Assembly (NCBI GenBank): GCA_027371625.1 | Contig: DAHXMQ010000347.1 | Coordinates: 1 to 6,402, forward strand | Reading direction: 5' to 3' | Length of the DNA stretch: 6,402 nucleotides | DNA from: Candidatus Methanoperedentaceae archaeon | GTDB lineage: Archaea > Halobacteriota > Methanosarcinia > Methanosarcinales > Methanoperedenaceae | The notes under the pieces: generated by a model | Database searches by the model: none | The model's input: only the letters and a program-made list of their open reading frames with translations | What the model was told of the DNA's origin: nothing | Part shown: positions 5,215 through 6,402 of the stretch, piece after piece | How the letters are laid out: each line of letters opens with the position of its first letter | Position numbering within the stretch: the stretch's first letter is position 1 | Program-made: the position numbers and the translations under genes

Positions 5215-5670
5215 ATGAATAAAGCATTGATTATTGGATTTTTAGCACTTGCGCTGCTTTTGAGCGGCTGCACATACACACCAACACCGCAGCCGACTGA
5301 GACACCCGTTATGACCACAACACAGCCCACGCAGACGACTGTCTCGACGGCTACAATAACGGCGACAACGACGTCTGCGCCGACATCCACAGCAACAGCC
5401 ACAACACAGGCTACTCCGGCAACGGTAGCGGTGGAGATTAAAAATTTCGCTTATAATCCGCTAACCATAACAATCACCAGCGGAACAACGGTCACATGGA
5501 CAAACAACGACAGCGTTCCGCATACCGTAACATCGGTAACTGGCGCATTTGATTCAGGCAGTATAAGTCCGGGAAGTACGTTCAGCTACACATTTAATCA
5601 AACCGGAACATTCGAATACGGCTGCACAATCCATCCAAGCATACCACATGGAACTGTAACTGTTACATAA
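5215..5670 (+). CDS. Secreted lipoprotein cupredoxin (plastocyanin/amicyanin-like blue copper protein)
   Basis: 151 residues. A signal peptide with lipobox LSGC puts the lipidated Cys at 19, anchoring the protein outside the cytoplasmic membrane. Residues 20-70 form a Thr/Pro/Ala-rich stalk, probably glycosylated. The domain at 71-151 is a small cupredoxin: TVTWTNNDSVPHTV carries the first ligand His103, and YGCTIHPS carries Cys137 and His140. In the family the fourth, axial ligand is Met two residues after the second His spacing (C-x2-H-x2-M); here that position is Ile143, followed by Pro144-His145-Gly146, so the axial ligand is absent or replaced. The likely role is single-electron transfer at the cell surface, or copper binding. 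The start is set by the strong Shine-Dalgarno and signal peptide. It is monocistronic, divergent from the membrane protein and followed by a hairpin terminator. Confidence 0.9.
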   Translation: MNKALIIGFLALALLLSGCTYTPTPQPTETPVMTTTQPTQTTVSTATITATTTSAPTSTATATTQATPATVAVEIKNFAYNPLTITITSGTTVTWTNNDSVPHTVTSVTGAFDSGSISPGSTFSYTFNQTGTFEYGCTIHPSIPHGTVTVT

Positions 5671-5726
5671 AATTTCCATCAGTTAAATCGCTTGCGGAAG
5701 TGAACGATTCCAGAAGCAAAAGATAA

Positions 5727-5756
5727 ATGCGCCGGGTTTCCAGCGCATCATTTTTT
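5727..5756 (+). terminator. Hairpin and T-run terminator between cupredoxin and CODH genes
   Basis: ATGCGC at 5727-5732 pairs with GCGCAT at 5743-5748; after a C/A mismatch, GG/CC extends the stem around a GTTT loop, and TTTTTT follows at 5751-5756. An A-rich stretch lies on the other side (GCAAAAGATAAA), so it may also act on the opposite strand, where the CODH gene ends at 5762. Its position, 57 bases after the cupredoxin stop, suits a terminator for that gene. Confidence 0.65.
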
Positions 5757-5761
5757 ATCCT

Positions 5762-6402
5762 TTATGCCTCAAGCTCTTCAGTACGTCCGGCTGCCAAATG
5801 TGCCGGATGAGTGACTGTGGTTGCCTGTGACACCGGCAGTCTCAACGCTTCTCTCTTAGCATTTATATGCGCCTCTATGGCATCAGCAGCCTTGACGGGG
5901 TCAAGCTCAACAAGCACCTTCCCTCCTGTCAGCGCCTCAACATCGTTCGTGAGCACCTTTGCCACCAGCGGGGCTCCTGTGACCGGGGGAACAGGTGCGA
6001 GGTGAAGCAGCAGCCCGAAAGCAACTGCGAATGCCCCGTCAGCAACAGCTTTCTGCTCAAGATACTCGGGCGCCGATGCAGCAATCGGGAGTGCGCTCGG
6101 GTCCACTCCGAGGGCGGCTGCTATCTCGGTAACTGCGACACCTATTCTGCCTATATCCACGCATGAGCCGTAGTTGATGCACGGTGGTATTCTCAGCGAT
6201 TTACAGACGGCTTTCAGACCTGCGCCTGCTTGGTCAGCAGCTTCAGGCTTCATGAGTCCTTCAACCTGTAAAGCAGAGCTGACGCAGCCCGCATTAATCA
6301 CAAGTATATTGCGCCTGATGAGTTCCTGCGAGAGCCTGACCGAAACAGTGTCGTGTTTCGTCTTGGCTGTGGTGCAGCCGACAACAGCAACAATACCCTT
6401 GA
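5762..6402 (-). CDS. cooS: Ni-containing carbon monoxide dehydrogenase catalytic subunit, C-terminal third (5' end outside window)
   Basis: The open frame runs in from the right edge and supplies 212 residues; the GTG at 6301 is internal. CODH interconverts CO and CO2 at a Ni-Fe-S C-cluster, exchanging electrons with ferredoxin. Landmarks match by spacing: VGC, then a second Cys 30 residues later (NAGC), then GSCVD, then a Lys 37 residues after that Cys in PEYLEQKAVA. These correspond to Cys446, Cys476, Cys526 and catalytic Lys563 of the Carboxydothermus CODH-II numbering I recall. The second-to-third Cys interval is 41 residues here against 50 there. After DPVKAADAIEAHINAKREAL the protein has about 20 extra residues (ending GRTEELEA) not needed by the fold. 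The C-terminal layout favours stand-alone CooS over the longer CdhA of CODH/ACS, but without the N-terminus this is not settled. It converges on the cupredoxin gene; partner genes would lie upstream, off the window. Confidence 0.85.
   Translation of the reverse strand, partial: KGIVAVVGCTTAKTKHDTVSVRLSQELIRRNILVINAGCVSSALQVEGLMKPEAADQAGAGLKAVCKSLRIPPCINYGSCVDIGRIGVAVTEIAAALGVDPSALPIAASAPEYLEQKAVADGAFAVAFGLLLHLAPVPPVTGAPLVAKVLTNDVEALTGGKVLVELDPVKAADAIEAHINAKREALRLPVSQATTVTHPAHLAAGRTEELEA

Noticed and set aside
5010..5222. Plus-strand 70-codon frame across the divergent promoter region
   Set aside because: It overlaps the membrane protein start and the cupredoxin Shine-Dalgarno, and has no motif or ribosome binding site.
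5199..5402. Minus-strand frame rich in Val/Gly opposite the cupredoxin stalk
   Set aside because: It is the reverse reading of the Thr/Pro-coding low-complexity stretch.
5811..6166. Two plus-strand frames opposite the CODH gene
   Set aside because: The minus strand encodes conserved C-cluster motifs throughout; the plus frames are shadows.

Overview
This 6.4 kb window looks archaeal and most like a methanogen or methanotroph relative (Methanosarcinales/ANME-type). That placement is inferred from gene content and style, not from a database match. The evidence is a four-subunit-type pyruvate:ferredoxin oxidoreductase (separate alpha and beta genes), a Ni-CODH catalytic subunit, an archaeal ATPase with a DUF234-like nuclease tail, a HEPN/MNT pair, a lipoprotein cupredoxin, TATA-like boxes 30-40 bases upstream of starts, and several genes without a ribosome binding site (probably leaderless).

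Layout, left to right. (1) 1-1250, plus strand: 3' end of porA and complete porB, overlapping by ATGA, about 50-60% GC by eye. (2) 1251-2891: an inserted-looking block. A minus-strand ATPase/nuclease gene (1293-2732) converges on porB. Just upstream of it, at 2841-2891, lies a second copy of the last 51 bases of porB (49 of 51 identical, with a Trp codon turned into TAG). The ATPase gene therefore sits between two copies of the porB 3' end. A perfect 20-base palindrome lies between the porB and ATPase stop codons. (3) 2938-3641, minus strand: a HEPN protein and an MNT nucleotidyltransferase overlapping by 4 bases, a classic toxin-antitoxin arrangement. (4) 3743-5107, minus strand: a membrane protein with four N-terminal helices resembling DUF2254 and a tail built of seven 23-residue repeats. 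The DNA composition changes sharply at the domain boundary. (5) 5215-5670, plus strand: a secreted lipoprotein cupredoxin with a Thr-rich stalk, transcribed divergently from the membrane protein and ending in a hairpin terminator. (6) 5762-6402, minus strand: the C-terminal third of a Ni-containing carbon monoxide dehydrogenase, cut by the window edge.

The two ends are core C1/C2 carbon metabolism: Por joins acetyl-CoA and pyruvate, and CODH oxidises CO or reduces CO2, both through ferredoxin. The middle (about 1.25-4.62 kb) is AT-richer and made of genes typical of archaeal accessory or defence islands. The best evidence for acquisition of part of it is the duplicated porB end. No CRISPR array, tRNA, rRNA, transposase or integrase gene was seen.
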